DNA from: Balaenoptera acutorostrata
Lineage: Eukaryota; Chordata; Mammalia; Artiodactyla; Balaenopteridae
Assembly: GCF_949987535.1 (NCBI RefSeq)
Contig: NC_080065.1
Location: forward strand, 41,889,239-41,953,238
Length of the DNA: 64,000 bases
Reading direction: 5' to 3'
A program made the position numbers and the translations under genes. Positions 36,536 through 48,545 of this stretch are shown piece by piece. The notes beneath the pieces were generated by a model. It worked only from the letters and a program-made list of their open reading frames with translations, ran no database searches and was not told the DNA's origin. The stretch's first letter is position 1. Each line of letters begins with the position of its first letter.

Positions 36536-38330
36536 TAAGTTTTTCCACACTCCTCTCAGATGTAGAGAAAAAATAGATTTTTTTCTTTCTAAAATTGTTT
36601 TGGCCTTCCTCATGAACCAAAAAGGAACCCCAAGAACTAACCTGGTATCTAGTTCATTGCAACTTAAACAATCCCTTTAGGTAATGCTTGGCCTTCTTAG
36701 ATAAAAATAATCAGTCTTCCAGATTTCCATCCCCCTTCCCCTGCAGCTCTCTAAGATGGCATCAGATATACAAAGGGTGGGTGAAATTAACTGTGTCCTC
36801 ACTGCATCAGGGAAGAAAGCATCCAGAGATCCATGTGATATCCTTGTACTTTTCTCTCATCTCCATGGTGATGACTTTCTCTACCCTGCTTGCCCTGCTG
36901 GCATCGCAGCTCAGGTCCAGGCATTGACTGGTTTTTCTCTCGGTTTCATTAGTTCCCTGTGAAGCATCCCAATGACTCAGCCTTCTGTTGGATGTTACTG
37001 GCACTCTGGATCCCTCGCACTCCCCGTCAAATTACTTCTGGGCTTAAACCTAGAAAAGGGCTATCAGCACCTGCATGTCTTCCTTCTCTCTGTTATCTCC
37101 CAAGATAGAAAGTATAGGCTTCTTTTTCATCCCTCTAGATCTTATCTTCCTTGGTCACAGCTTCAGCTTCAGCCTTATGACTAAAGTTTAATGTTGGATT
37201 GGATGTAGATATAAAAGTGAGATTTAATTACTGATAAGAGAACCCAAATTTGGAGGTACTTTAAAATACTATACCTGTTTTACTCTCTTCCTGTTAAATC
37301 TTGTACTCTCTTCCCATTTCCGACACTAAATTTCTAAGAATGTAGATGTTAGGTATCAGAGTCATATTTTTCTCTATTCATCCTGGAGTTCTCCAAATTT
37401 GACCAGATGATCCTGGACATCATGAGGCAAGTCCTGTTCCCTCTCTTAGGGATCCCTGTATCCCAAGATCTTGGTTCTCTCCCAGCACTGGGACCATTCC
37501 TCTTCCAGCTGTGCAACTGCAGAGTCTGGAAGAAATCTCCTGGAAGGTTGGGAATCACCAACAGAGGAGCTGAGTGGCGTCTCTCTCTGCCTGAAGACAG
37601 CGGGAACTGTAGTATGGCTCTTAGCTCCTGCCAGGCCCTCCTTTCCCTCTCAATCTCTGGATTAAGAGAGGAGCCATTGAACTGAGCTGGCTCCTCTAGA
37701 CCACATGGCACTGGCCTTGACTTCAGAAAACTGTGGGTTTTCTTTCTGGCTTACCTAAGAAGTCTTTTTAAATTTTTACTGGTCTCAATTTTATGTCCCA
37801 AGTTTTCACTGGTAGAATTTGGCTTCTCTCTCTTGAGTCAAAGAAGAGAGCTTAAAGATAATTTTCATTGCCCTACCCTTTCTGCCTTCAGCTGACCATT
37901 TTGTATCTACCTGAGCATTACATTTTTTTTTTTAAGCAGAGTTACTGTCCTGATCTCAAGATGACTAAGTATAGATGTGAAATCAGTCCAAAGTGCAGAT
38001 TTTTGCTGCACACAAATCTTTTTAAAAGAACAATCTTGACAAGTTTACCCACTCTGCAGTCCCCTGCCCTCTCCCCAGGTACTAAGTTTTTTCTTCCCTA
38101 CTCACCCTCATTGGTTTTTTCCCTTATGTTCAAATGTATACACTTGAGATTCAAAGTCAAATATAGTTGTTTAGTACGTGGACAAATGAGCACCTCATTT
38201 GGTTTCCTAGTGAAAATACACTCAACTCAGGGATGGAGTTCTGAGAGCTACCTGCTACAGGAATACTCCCTTTAGGTTATTTGCAAAAGTCCAAGGAGCT
38301 AACCCACAGAGAAATTTAACAAGAGCTTCT
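36536..38330. other. Unique or unassigned DNA
   Basis: No repeat family confidently recognised. 37349-37711 is open on the minus strand (120 aa) and partly on plus (92 aa), with higher GC than its surroundings. I see no domain, no splice frame and no retroviral motif, so I leave it unassigned. Confidence 0.45.
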
Positions 38331-38347
38331 AAAAATTTGGAGGAATT

Positions 38348-40586
38348 TTGGGAACCTACCTCAACATAATGAAGACCATATACGACAAACCCACAGCAAA
38401 CATCATTCTCAATGGTGAAAAACTGAAAGCATTTCCTCTAAGATTAGGAACAAGACAATGTTGCACACTCTCGCCACTATTATTCAACATAGTTTTGGAA
38501 GTCCTAGCCACGGCAATCAGAGAAGGAAAAGAAATAAAAGGAATACAAATTGGAAAAGAAGAAGTAAAACTCACTGTTTGCAGATGACATGATACTATAC
38601 AAAGAAAGTCCTAAAGATGCCACCAGAAAACTACTAGAGCTAATCAGTGAATTTGGTAAAGTTGCAGGATACAAAGTTAATGCACAGAAGTCTCTTGCAT
38701 TCCTCTACACTAACAACGAAAGATCAGAAAGAGAAATTAAGGAAGCAATCCCATTCACCATTGCAACAAGAAGAATAAAATACCTAGGAATAAACCTACC
38801 TAAGGAGGTAAAAGACATGTACTCAGAAAACTGTAAGACACTGATGAAAGTAATCAAAGATGACACAAACAGATGGCAATATATACCATGTTCTTGGATT
38901 AGAAGAATCAATATTGTGAAAATGACTATACTACCCCAAGTAGTCTACAGATTCAATGTAATCCCTATCAAATTACCAATGGCATATTTTACAGAACTAG
39001 AACAAGAAATCTTAAAATTTGTATGGAGGCACAAAAGATCCCGAATAGCCAAAGCAACCTTGAGGGAGAAAAATGGAGCTGGAGGAATCAGACTCCCTGA
39101 CTTCAGACTATACTACCAAGCTACAGTAATCAAGACAATATCGTACTGGAACAAAACAGAAATATGGATCAATGGAACAGGATAGAAAGCCCAGAGTTAA
39201 ACTCATGCACCTATGGTCAACTAATCTATGACAAAGGAGGCAAGGATATACAATGGAGAAAAGACAGTTTCTTCAATAAGTGGTGCTGGGAAAACTGGAC
39301 AGCTACATGTAAAAGAATGAAATTAGAACACTCCTTAACACCATACACAAAAATAAACTCAAAATGGATTAAAGACCTAAATGTAAGACCAGACACTATA
39401 AAACTCTTAGAGGAAAACATAGGAGGAACACTCTTTGACATAAATCTCAGCAAGATCTTTTTTGACCCACCTCCTAGAGTAATGGAAATAAAAACAAAAA
39501 TAAACAAATGGGACCTAATGAAACGTAAAAGCTTTTGCACAGCAAAGGAAACTATAAACAAGATGAAAAGACAACCCTCAGAATGGGAGAAAATATTTGC
39601 CAATGAATCAACGGACAAAGGATTAATCTCCAAAATATATAAACAGCTCAGGCAGCTCAATATTAAAAAAACAAACAGGGCTTCCCTGGTGGCGCAGTGG
39701 TTGGGAATCTGCCTGCCGGTGCAGGGGACACGGGTTCGAGCCCTGGTCTGGGAAGATCCCACATCCACGGAGCAACTGGCCCCGTGAGCCACAATTACTG
39801 AGCCTGCGCGTCTGGAGCCTGTGCTCCGCAACAAGAGAGGCCGCGATAGTGAGAGGCCCGCGCACCGCGATGAAGAGTGGCCCCCGCTTGCTGCAGCTGG
39901 AGAAGGCCCTCGCACGGAAGCGAAGACCCAACGCAGCCAAAAATAAATAAATTAATTTAAAAAAAAACAAAACAAAAAAACAAACAACCCAATCAAAAAA
40001 TGGTCAGAAGACCTAAATAGACATTTCTTCAAAGAAGACATACATGGGCAAGAGGCACATGAAAAGTTGCTCAACATCACTAATTATTAGGGAAGTGCAA
40101 ATCAAAACTACAATGAGGTATCACCTCATACTGGTTAGAATGGGCATCATCAGAAAATCTACAAACAACAAATGCTGGAGAGGGTGTGGAGAAAAGGGAA
40201 CCCTCTTGCACTGTTGTAAGGAATGTAAATTGATACAGCCACTATGGAGAACAGTATGGAGGTTCCTTAAAAAACTAAAAATAGAATTATCATATGACCC
40301 AGCAATCCCACTACTGGGCATACACCCTGAGAAAACCGTAATTCAAAAAGACACATGCACCCCAATGTTCATTGCAGCACTATTTACAATAGCCAGGTCA
40401 TGGAAGCAACCTAAATGCCCACTGACAGACGAATGGATAAAGAAGATGTGGTACATATGTAAAATGGAATATTACTCAGCCATAAAAAGGAACGGAATTA
40501 GGTCATTTGTAGAGACGTGGATGGACGTAGAGACTGTCATACAGAGTGAAGTAAGTCAGAAAGAGAAAGAAAATATTGTATATTAA
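38348..40586 (+). pseudogene. L1 ORF2 remnant (reverse transcriptase to C-terminal domain)
   Basis: Four reading blocks in different frames. 38348-38587 covers the RT region with the '[18 protein letters not shown]'-type motif (here [20 protein letters not shown]). The catalytic FADD sits at 38577-38588 and is in frame with the next block (38589-39185), so the active site is separated from the upstream RT by a frameshift. A second shift near 39170 leads to 39164-39677. 40044-40586 holds the C-terminal domain with Cys/His residues ([18 protein letters not shown]). A SINE interrupts between blocks three and four. Endonuclease and ORF1 are absent through 5' truncation. Not functional. Confidence 0.95.
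39678..39973 (+). mobile_element. CHR-type SINE inserted in the L1 ORF2 remnant
   Basis: Sense SINE from GGGCTTCCCTGG to an AAATAAATAAATTAATTT tail. The 13-bp duplication AAAAAAACAAACA lies at 39665-39677 and 39974-39986, made from L1 sequence that is single-copy in the other L1 at 52335-52355. It is therefore younger than the L1. A 229-aa antisense frame (39226-39915) spans L1 and SINE and is not a gene. Confidence 0.97.
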
Positions 40587-40776
40587 TGCATATATTGTGA
40601 AATCTAGAAAAATGGTACAGATGAACCAGTTTGCAAGGCAGAAATAGAGACGGATGTAGAGAACAAACATATGGACACCAAGGGGGAAAGCGGGGGGTGG
40701 TGTGATGAATTGGGAGATTGGGACTGTCATATATACACTAATATGTATAAAATACATAAGTAATAAGAAACTGCTG

Positions 40777-41087
40777 GGGCTTCCCTGGTGGTGCAGTGGT
40801 TGAGAATCTGCCTGCCAATGCAGGGGACACGGGTTCGAGCCCTGGTCTGGGAAGACCCCACATGCCGCGGAGCAAATAGGCCTGTGAGCCACAATTACTG
40901 AGCCTGCGCGTCTGGAGCCTGTGCTCCGCAACAAGAGAGGCCGCGATAATGAGAGGCCTGCACACCACGATGAAGAGTGGCCCCCACTTGCTGCAACTAG
41001 AGAAAGCCCTCGCACAGAAACGAAGACCCAACACAGCCAAAAATAAATAAATAAATAAATAAATAATTCCCATTTAAAAAAAGAAAA
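40777..41087 (+). mobile_element. CHR-type SINE inserted in the L1 3' end
   Basis: Sense SINE with duplication AAGAAACTGCTG at 40765-40776 and 41088-41099. It sits about 20 bp before the L1 3' terminus. Its tail is (AAAT)n followed by ATTCCCATTT and then an A-rich run, a composite tail. The 219-aa antisense frame (40503-41162) is a composite of L1 and SINE. Confidence 0.97.
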
Positions 41088-41136
41088 AAGAAACTGCTGT
41101 ATAAAATAAAATTCAAAAAAAATTTGGAGGAATTTT

Positions 41137-44032
41137 AATTGAACATATGATGGAGAAGTCAACTTGCAGCATTCCTAGCATATGTCTAAAAAGTTCGCAA
41201 GAAATGATGCACTGGCTTTTTCTCCTTCTTTCTTGATGTTTGGGCAGGAACGCCGTGGGTTCCACTTTGGTTGGGTTAAGAAGATGAGGTATAGAGGAAC
41301 CTCCTCACTGCACAGTTAACCTTGGACCAAGTAGTGACCCTGAGGCCACATTAATGAAAAGGTCATCTGATATCCATGACCTCACTTAGTCCACATTTGA
41401 GGACCTAGTATAGTATGGGTCTTACAGCCAAAAGTACCCTGGTATGCAGAGCAGCTCTTGGAGGTATAAATTCTGGACAGAATTCTGATTTCCTCCCCAA
41501 TCCCCATCTCCATTTCAAGGGCTGAGGGATGGTCAGATGAAACATGTGGATGAAAGTGAAAGTACCTTTCATGAATATAAAAATTCATTGCTGGGGGTGG
41601 CAGGTGTTATACCTTGACATAATCTATTTGCTTTCCCTGTCTACTACCTAGTCAGAGCTATCCACAGTGACCCCAGGACAAGTATAAACAAAAATGAATA
41701 ATATATAAACTTGAAATAAAAGAATCAAAAAGCAAGATCTAGTCTAAGTTGAGTTTTTCTTTCTTCAAAAATAAGCTTTTTCATTTCCCTTGGAGCAAAG
41801 TTACAGGTCATCTGGGAGAAGGAGTCTCTTTAGCTAGTCTCGTTACTGGGCTATTGACCTCCCATCTACTTCTGCCTGTATGTCACCTGGGGTGGACATG
41901 AGTAGCCTTAATACTCAATGGGCTCTTATATCCTGCAGCATCTGACTGACAGGGGAAACCAACTTCCTTAATGTAGATGATTATTATTTTATTGACATTA
42001 TTATTATAGACAAGCAAAACTAGTTATCTTACATGATGCACCAACACATAATTCAGAGAGGAATCCAAACTAATTCAATGATAAATTCTTAAATATTCAG
42101 TTTTAATTTTTTAAAATTTTTACATATTCATTTAAAATTAATTTTTGCAATATAACTAAGTGATAATGGAAATATAGCCAAGCAACTAACAACAAATAAC
42201 CATGAAGGTTAGTTGTTATTATTATTATTATTATTTGCTATTTCAACAAGAGATAGTTGTTTTGATATTTTAAAGATCCAGATCATCTGATATTTAAACT
42301 GATGCAAAAAATACCAGTTTCCACCCACCTTCTTACTCCAGATATTTTAGATGTTGATATATTGATATTGGACAAGAAAATAATATATCTGTGAGCAGAG
42401 ACTTTGATTTTTTTCAGGCCCATGGCACATGAGATCAAAATAAAGATTTTATTAGAAACACATCTATTTAGTTCAGTTGGTTAAGGATGCAAAGGAATTG
42501 ACGTGGAAATCGTGTGACTCCAAGCTAATAAAATCTGGGAACTATTTCGCTCAGGAGCAGCTAAAGCATGTCCGCTCTGGTTTGAATACACATACAGCCT
42601 AGCTGTGGGAGAGAGTGCCTTTTTGTAAGGAAACTGAAACCCATCTTCTATGGATGATTCTTTACAAAAACAAATGTGCAGTAGCACCAAGTCAGCACAC
42701 TGGCCTCTCAGTGCAGGCTGGCGAGCGGCCAGGGCCAGCCTGCTGAGAGAGAAAATTAAAGAATACAGCAGCTGCACAAGGTGAAGTCTGATGGTGGCTG
42801 TGGAGACTCTTCTGGGCAAGCAAGGAGAAAAAGATCAAGGTTTTGCTCATGTGGTGCCTTCAGAGCTGAACCCACGGCTGGGGTGTCTTAGTTCCACAAA
42901 AGGCCCAGTCTTTTTGTAGGGGAAAAATACACATATATACAAGCCATCTCAGAGCTTGAGCACTGAAGTGTGCTGTTGGGAATGAATACTCCCCAGAGGC
43001 CACTGTTTTGTTTTTAGCATCTGTCAATTGTAGGATATCTAGATTTCAAAGTCTATTTACTGACCTCTGGGTTAGCATCAATGACTCCTCAAAATTAATA
43101 CAATCAGTGGAAGTGCTTCATTCGGAGAAGGAATAGGAAGAAAGAGACTTCATAGCAGAAAGTTTTTCTGGATAAGAGAGCAAAGAGATACTCAGTCTTC
43201 TGGCCATAGGCTCTCATACCCAAGTCTTCCTCAAAGATGTCTCACTGCGTCATTAATTGTTGGTGTCAGGTGTCCTGGCTGAAGAACATAGAAGTCTGTT
43301 TTTCTCTGAAGACTCTCCTCACCTCACCAACACATGCTGACCTGTCTCTTTGACAATTCCAGTTTCACAGTTCACTCAGCAGATGGTTATTGAGCTCCTA
43401 CTGTGTGCCACACACCTCATTAGTATTTCTTGGCTCTTAGCATATGTTATATAGTTATTTGTCATTTTTCTGACCACGTCCTATCTAGGGCCACCCAGCT
43501 GCAAAGCTTGAGGTGACATCATTCATGTTGTATTCTATATAAACGACCTCTCTTGGAGAGGACCGTACGATCTTTGAGGGCAGAACCACTGTGTGCTGCT
43601 TCTTGAAGTTATCTCTTGGGTTTAACAGAAGATGCTGTACTTAGTAGTTGCTCAGATAATGGAAGCATATTCGTATATCAATGATGATTTTAGTGAATTT
43701 ATCTCTTCTGAGGAAAGAATCTAGTATATGCATAGACTGTTCAAGTTGTTTGGTCCCTGAATATTCAGCAGTAAGTGCTCTTTCATGACCACCTTATTCT
43801 TATTCCTCATCTTGAGAATGTGAACAGTTATCAGACTGGGGAGAGATTTCATTGTGATAGACTTTTATCAACGAAAAGAATTGAGTTTAAATCAAACAGA
43901 GCTCAAATGATCTGGCTATAGATTTGCATGGTTTATTTTAGCCAGAGACAAGATACACCTTTGCTTTTGCCCCACTATTCAAACTGGTTTTATAGTAAAT
44001 GAAATAGAAGTATTAACTTTATCTTCATGCAC
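41137..44032. other. Mostly unique DNA with two short L2 traces
   Basis: No gene recognised. 43375-43430 reads as an antisense L2 end ('cactcagcagatggttattg', 'cctactgtgtgcca'). 43570-43650 reads as weak sense L2 ('gagggcagaaccactgtgtg'). (ATT)n runs lie at 41980-42008 and 42211-42233. The 112-aa minus frame at 42481-42819 shows no domain. Confidence 0.5.
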
Positions 44033-44048
44033 ACGATTACAGTTCTTT

Positions 44049-44374
44049 TTTTTTTTTTAAAAACAAATTTCAAATGTAGTTCCCTTTTTTATAAATTTAT
44101 TTATTTATTTTTGGCTGTGTTGAGTCTTCGTTTCTGTGCGAGGGCTTTCTCCAGTTGTGGCGAGCGGGGGCCACTCTTCATCACGGTGCGTAGGCCTCTC
44201 ACTATCGCGGCCTCTCTTGTTGCGGAGCACAGGCTCCAGACGCGCAGGCTCAGTAGTTGTGACTCACGGGCCTAGTTGCTCCGCGGCATGTGGGATCTTC
44301 CCAGACCAGGGCTCGAACCTGTGTCCCCTGCATTGGCAGGCAGATTCTCAACCACTGCGCCACCAGGGAAGCCC
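44049..44374 (-). mobile_element. CHR-type SINE, antisense, with composite tail
   Basis: Antisense SINE ending GGGAAGCCC at 44374. Duplications A(C/T)GATTACAGTTCTTT at 44033-44048 and 44375-44390 differ at one base. Between the AAATAAAT tail and the terminal A-run lies about 26 bp of non-A sequence (44059-44084), again compatible with 3' transduction. It lies about 50 bp from an opposite-strand SINE. Confidence 0.95.
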
Positions 44375-44425
44375 ATGATTACAGTTCTTTATATATGCTT
44401 TATTACCATCAAGATTGCTAAAACT

Positions 44426-44785
44426 TGGGACTTCCCTGGTGGCACGGTGGTTAAGAATCTGCCTGCCAATGCAGGGGACATGGGTTCGAGCCCTCGTCCA
44501 GGAAGATCACACACGCCACAAAACAACTAAGCCTGTTGCCACAACTACTAAGCCTGCACTCTAGAGCCCACGAGCCACAACTACTGAGCCCGAGTGCCAC
44601 AACTACTGAAGTCGGTGTGCCTAGAGCCTGTGCTCCGCAACAAGAGAAGCCAACGCAATGGGAAACCCATGTACCACAATGAAGAGTAGCTCCCGCTCGC
44701 CGCAACTAGAGAAACCCTGCATGCAGCAAGGAAGACCCAGCACAGCCAAAAATAAATGAATTAATTAATTAATTAAAAAAAAAGA
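44426..44785 (+). mobile_element. CHR-type SINE, older long subfamily
   Basis: Sense copy starting GGGACTTCCCTGG, with duplication AAGATTGCTAAAACT at 44411-44425 and 44786-44800. The middle contains repeated CCACAACTACTGAG-like units, as in 35614-35960, and the body carries more substitutions than the short copies, so it belongs to an older subfamily. Confidence 0.95.
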
Positions 44786-44800
44786 AAGATTGCTAAAACT

Positions 44801-45424
44801 CACTTGGGGGGTCCCTGAACAAGCCTGTGCCCCATTGTTTACTGAGATCACTTGGAAATGATTTAGCACTTTTTGTCCCAGTTTGTAAGTTAATTTTGTA
44901 CTCCATGATATTTTTTGTTTTCTCATAGATACGAGACAGTTTCACAAGTCATATCTGGAAACTACATATAATTTTCACACATTAAACTTTACTATTTACT
45001 TTTACTATTTCCAGAGATAGTTTCAAACTAGTATAATTGGAAACTACAAACAAATGCAAGGGAAAAAAATCAATCAAAGACCCAATTTGCAAGTATATAT
45101 TGTTCAACAACGTGTTAGACCTTGGACTGGGACATGGAGGATTTTAAACTATGGCTCTTGTGCTCAAAGAACATATAATCTGAAGACTGATGCAGAAAAT
45201 TACAAATGGTTGAAAACAATATGCTGATATAATGGCTGTGTTTTGCATTTAATATTATTTAAAGGATGCCAGAAATCCCAGAAGAATGGTGTAGAAGGGG
45301 TTGAACTGGTATTTTAAAAATGAGTTGAAATTGAATGCTCAAGGATAAGTAGTCAGGTACCACTCTCAGTCTCCATGATTATTGGAACAGCCAAATATTT
45401 AACATGCACCAACATCTGTCCAGC
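44801..45424. other. Unique AT-rich DNA
   Basis: Nothing recognised. Confidence 0.5.
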
Positions 45425-45725
45425 TCACAGCACATACACATGCATTTCCTCTGCTTGAAAGCTTTTTCCTTAGGCTTCAAATTAAATTTTTCTACCTCAG
45501 CCCTCTGTCAACCCAGATCTGGTTAATTCTCTATTTTACTTCCCTCCTTTGTTGCATTTATCAGCTCTGAAATCAAATAATTACTCGTGTAATTATATTT
45601 TTATGTTTACCTCCTTGATCAAAACGCAGGTTCTAAAGGGTGAGGATCAGTTATACTTTGTTCATTATGCAGTGCCTAACACATCCTGGGTACTTGCTGC
45701 CTAATATGTATGAATGAATGAGCAA
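45425..45725 (+). repeat. L2 LINE 3' end
   Basis: Sense L2: 'catttcctctgcttgaaagc', 'acttccctcctttgttgcat', 'ggttctaaagggtgaggatc', 'ttcattatgcagtgcctaac' and terminal 'tgtatgaatgaatgagc'. Confidence 0.85.
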
Positions 45726-46584
45726 AGCAGAGTAGAAGCTGGGGGAATAAAGATGAACAAAGCTTGGAGTCAGTCTTGAAGAACACAGCATGTAACAAAG
45801 AAGAGTAGGTGCCCATAAAGGAGTTAAGATTTTTTGGGACAGCTTTTCCAGAAAAGTTTTATAATAAAGAATATTGAATATGGAGAGGATTTATAGTGCT
45901 CCTGACTTGTGAAGATCACTTTGTCCCACAATATATAATTCAAGCCACCTAATATAAGCCTGAATGGGTACACTACAAGATCTACTTGCAGATTTTAAAG
46001 AATTATGAGACAAATGCCTTTGAGAGAGTAAATGCATTTGAAGCACAGTACTTTTAAAATAAATTACAACCTGAAATGGTACTCTAGGGGGAGTGGAGAG
46101 ATTCAAGATGCTCTTTGTTCTTTGATTTTTTGCTCATTCATATGTAATCACTCTTTTCTTTTGTCTTTGGAATTATTGTTTTATGCTTCACTTTTCAACT
46201 TGTTTATTATATGGCAAGGTTAATAACTGTCACACAAAAATAACCAGTAATTATATGCATTTACTATTTTATGAAGCAAAAGAGATGGAATTAGCAGGAT
46301 TTAGAACACTGGAGATTTTATTTTTAGACATATTTTGCCTAATATTAATTACTATACCTAAGTCATCACACTACTTGGTTATAGTGGTTATAATTATGTT
46401 GGATGAAAGAAATGATAATTCAGAAGTGCATATGTATGTGTATAAATATAAGACCAACATAGAAATTGTCCTTAGTGAAGGCTTAAGAGGAATACAACTG
46501 ATTCAAACAAATCAGTGAATCAGTACAAAGTGAATTAAGAGAATTGATGTTTTCTCTTGTTTAAAAGAAAAATTAAAAATGTAT
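45726..46584. other. Unique AT-rich DNA
   Basis: A 111-aa frame at 46183-46518 is AT-driven, with no recognised domain. No repeat seen. Confidence 0.5.
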
Positions 46585-46735
46585 TATTCTGGTGGTAAAT
46601 GTTGATAATGGGGGAGGCTATGCATGTGTGAGGTCAGGGGACACAGGGAAAAATCTCTGTATCTTCTCAATTTTGCTGTGAATTTAAAACTGCTCTAAAA
46701 AATGAGGTCTTAATAAAAAGAAAAATATAAAACTG
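46585..46735 (+). repeat. L1M 3' UTR end, severely 5'-truncated
   Basis: Matches the L1MA/L1MB-type 3' end: 'ggtggtaaatgttgataatg', 'ggggaggctatgcatgtgtg', 'tctcaattttgctgtgaatt', 'taaaactgctctaaaaaatg', then an A-rich end. Confidence 0.9.
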
Positions 46736-47171
46736 ACTGAAATGTTATCCATGATTGTAACAGGAAATTAAGATATGCTCAAGGAAGACAATCATATTGG
46801 AGAACTTAAGTCCGTAAAATATTTGGTTATTTCTACTTTATCATTCTAGAAACAACCTTGCTATGAATGAGCTTGATGGTAGCACCAATACTGCTGGTCT
46901 AGGAAAAGAAGCTCAGTCATCAAATGTTCTCCCTCCATGTAAATCTTATGTCTGGATTTTAGGTATGTGATTAAAGAATACTCTCTTCCTTTTTTTTTTT
47001 TTGTTATTTTTGGTTTAGGTGCAAATAAATGTCTTTCCTCTTACTTCAGTTCAAATGTATAAATATCACATATTGGGTATATGTAATGTAATATATAATA
47101 TTATGCATAGCTGAATAATTCAAGGATACATTCATCAATGAGTTATATAATATCTGACAAATAATGGCTTT
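46736..47171. other. Unique AT-rich DNA
   Basis: Nothing recognised. Confidence 0.5.
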
Positions 47172-47186
47172 AAAAAAGTTAAGTTA

Positions 47187-47475
47187 GGGCTTCCCTGGCG
47201 GCACAGTGGTTGAGAATCTGCCTGCCAATGCAGGGGACACAGGTTCGAGCCCTGGTCTGGGAAGACCCCACATGCCGCGGAGCAACTAGGCCCGTGAGCC
47301 ACAACTACTGAGCCTGCGCGTCTGGAGCCTGTGCTCCACAACAAGAGAGGCCGTGATAGTGAGAGGCCCGCACACCGTGATTAAGAGTGGCCCCAGCTTG
47401 CCACAACTAGAGAAAGCCCTCGCACAGAAACGAAGACCCAACACAGCCAAAAATCAATCAATAAATAAATTTTTA
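47187..47475 (+). mobile_element. CHR-type SINE, full length
   Basis: Sense SINE from GGGCTTCCCTGGCGGCACAG to an AAATCAATCAATAAATAAAT tail. A short duplication AAAAAAGTTAA at about 47172-47182 and 47476-47486 flanks it, less clean than for other copies. Confidence 0.95.
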
Positions 47476-47519
47476 AAAAAAGTTAATTTTCCTATGTAAC
47501 AATAATTCTGGAGGAAGGC

Positions 47520-47905
47520 AACACCTGCAGCACAGGGTGAGTGTAGCTGCTCCAGGAAGTCATCAAGGAACCAGGCTTCTTCTCTCTTCATGCTCTACCA
47601 CAGCAAGTGGCTTTCATCCTCATGGTCTCAAGATGGCTGTCACACTTCCAAGTAACACATCCACATTCCAGGTGGGAGGAAGGGGGCAAATAAGGGATTT
47701 TTCCCCCATTAAGCCTTTATTAGGGAAGAGCAGCTTTATCCAGGGACTATTTTCTATATCTTATTGGTCAGAACTGTGTCATAAGGCCGCCTCCAACCAC
47801 AAGAGAGGCTTGGAATTTGAGAATTTTACTCTCCAGACTGTTAGAGAAGAAGACAAAAGAGAAGGGGGGTTGGAATGGATGTTGATTGAGCTAATTTAAG
47901 AAGTT
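47520..47905 (-). repeat. Ancient LTR-like interspersed repeat, antisense (family unresolved)
   Basis: 'ctcaagatggctgtcacact', 'agtaacacatccacattcca', 'cttattggtcagaactgtgt' and 'tggaatggatgttgattgag' follow the order of an ancient mammalian repeat, similar to 28800-29170. A 120-aa frame (47537-47899) lies entirely inside and is not called. Confidence 0.45.
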
Positions 47906-48009
47906 TTCAAACTCCTAAGAAGTTTACTTAAGAAGCTCTGCCTAAGAAGTCTACCCTCCTTTCAAGCGATCCTTATAACGCAGATACTTCATAAATGCAG
48001 ATGGAGGAC

Positions 48010-48545
48010 AACTGCTTTGGTTACTCCAGCTGTGTAACAAACGACCCCAACTTAGTGGTAAGAACAGTAACTTTTGTATAGGCTCACGCATTGTGTTGTT
48101 CAGTAATTCAGACAGGGCACAGTGGAGATAGCTCGTCTCTGCTCCATGGTGTCTGGGGCCTCAGCTGGTATGATTATGCAAAGGGTTGGGGGTGACTTTC
48201 ATCATGGGAGGACTGGAATCATTTGGAGGTTGCTTCACTCAAATGTCAGCCGTCCTGCCTGGGATGACTTGCAGGCTGTGCTCAGCTGGGAGATCAGCTC
48301 GAACACCTAACCACGGCCTTCTCATGTTGCCTGGACTTCTCTCAGCACGGGGGCCAGAGTCCCAGAGAGAACATCACAAGAGCAAGTGTGTCAAGTGACC
48401 CAGGCAGAAGCAACATGGCCTTTTCTGACCTAGCCTTGGAATCCCATAGTGACTTGTAGAAGCAGTCACAAGCCCACCCAGATTCATGGGGAACAGACAA
48501 AACCCCCTTCTCTCAATGGGAGGAGGCACAAGGAATTTGCAGCCA
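48010..48545 (-). mobile_element. MaLR-like LTR, antisense
   Basis: Begins 'ggttactccagctgtgtaac', 'aaacgaccccaacttagtgg', then 'ctcgtctctgctccatggtg' and 'tttctgacctagccttggaa'. Right part 'gcagtcacaagcccacccag' and 'caatgggaggaggcacaagg'. The order is that of an antisense ancient LTR. The subfamily is not resolved. Confidence 0.6.

Larger units (their letters stand above)
38350..41117 (+). mobile_element. 5'-truncated L1 insertion carrying two nested SINEs
   Basis: A 19-bp perfect duplication (AAAAATTTGGAGGAATTTT) at 38331-38349 and 41118-41136 defines the insertion. L1 sequence starts inside the reverse-transcriptase region of ORF2 and runs through the 3' UTR ('gaaatctagaaaaatggtac', 'accagtttgcaaggcagaaa') to the terminal 'gctgtataaaataaaatt'. 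Removing the SINEs at 39678 and 40777 with their duplications leaves about 2.1 kb. It is the same subfamily as 51616-53178. Confidence 0.97.

Noticed and set aside
37349..37711. 120-aa minus-strand frame as a possible retroviral or host gene fragment
   Set aside because: No conserved motif seen, and an overlapping 92-aa frame lies on the other strand. Left unassigned.
39226..39915. 229-aa minus-strand reading frame
   Set aside because: It is composed of antisense CHR SINE followed by antisense L1 ORF2. The same SINE-derived peptide recurs in every SINE of the window.
40503..41162. 219-aa minus-strand reading frame
   Set aside because: Covers antisense L1 3' UTR plus a SINE. No independent coding signal.
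47537..47899. 120-aa frame
   Set aside because: Entirely inside an ancient interspersed repeat.
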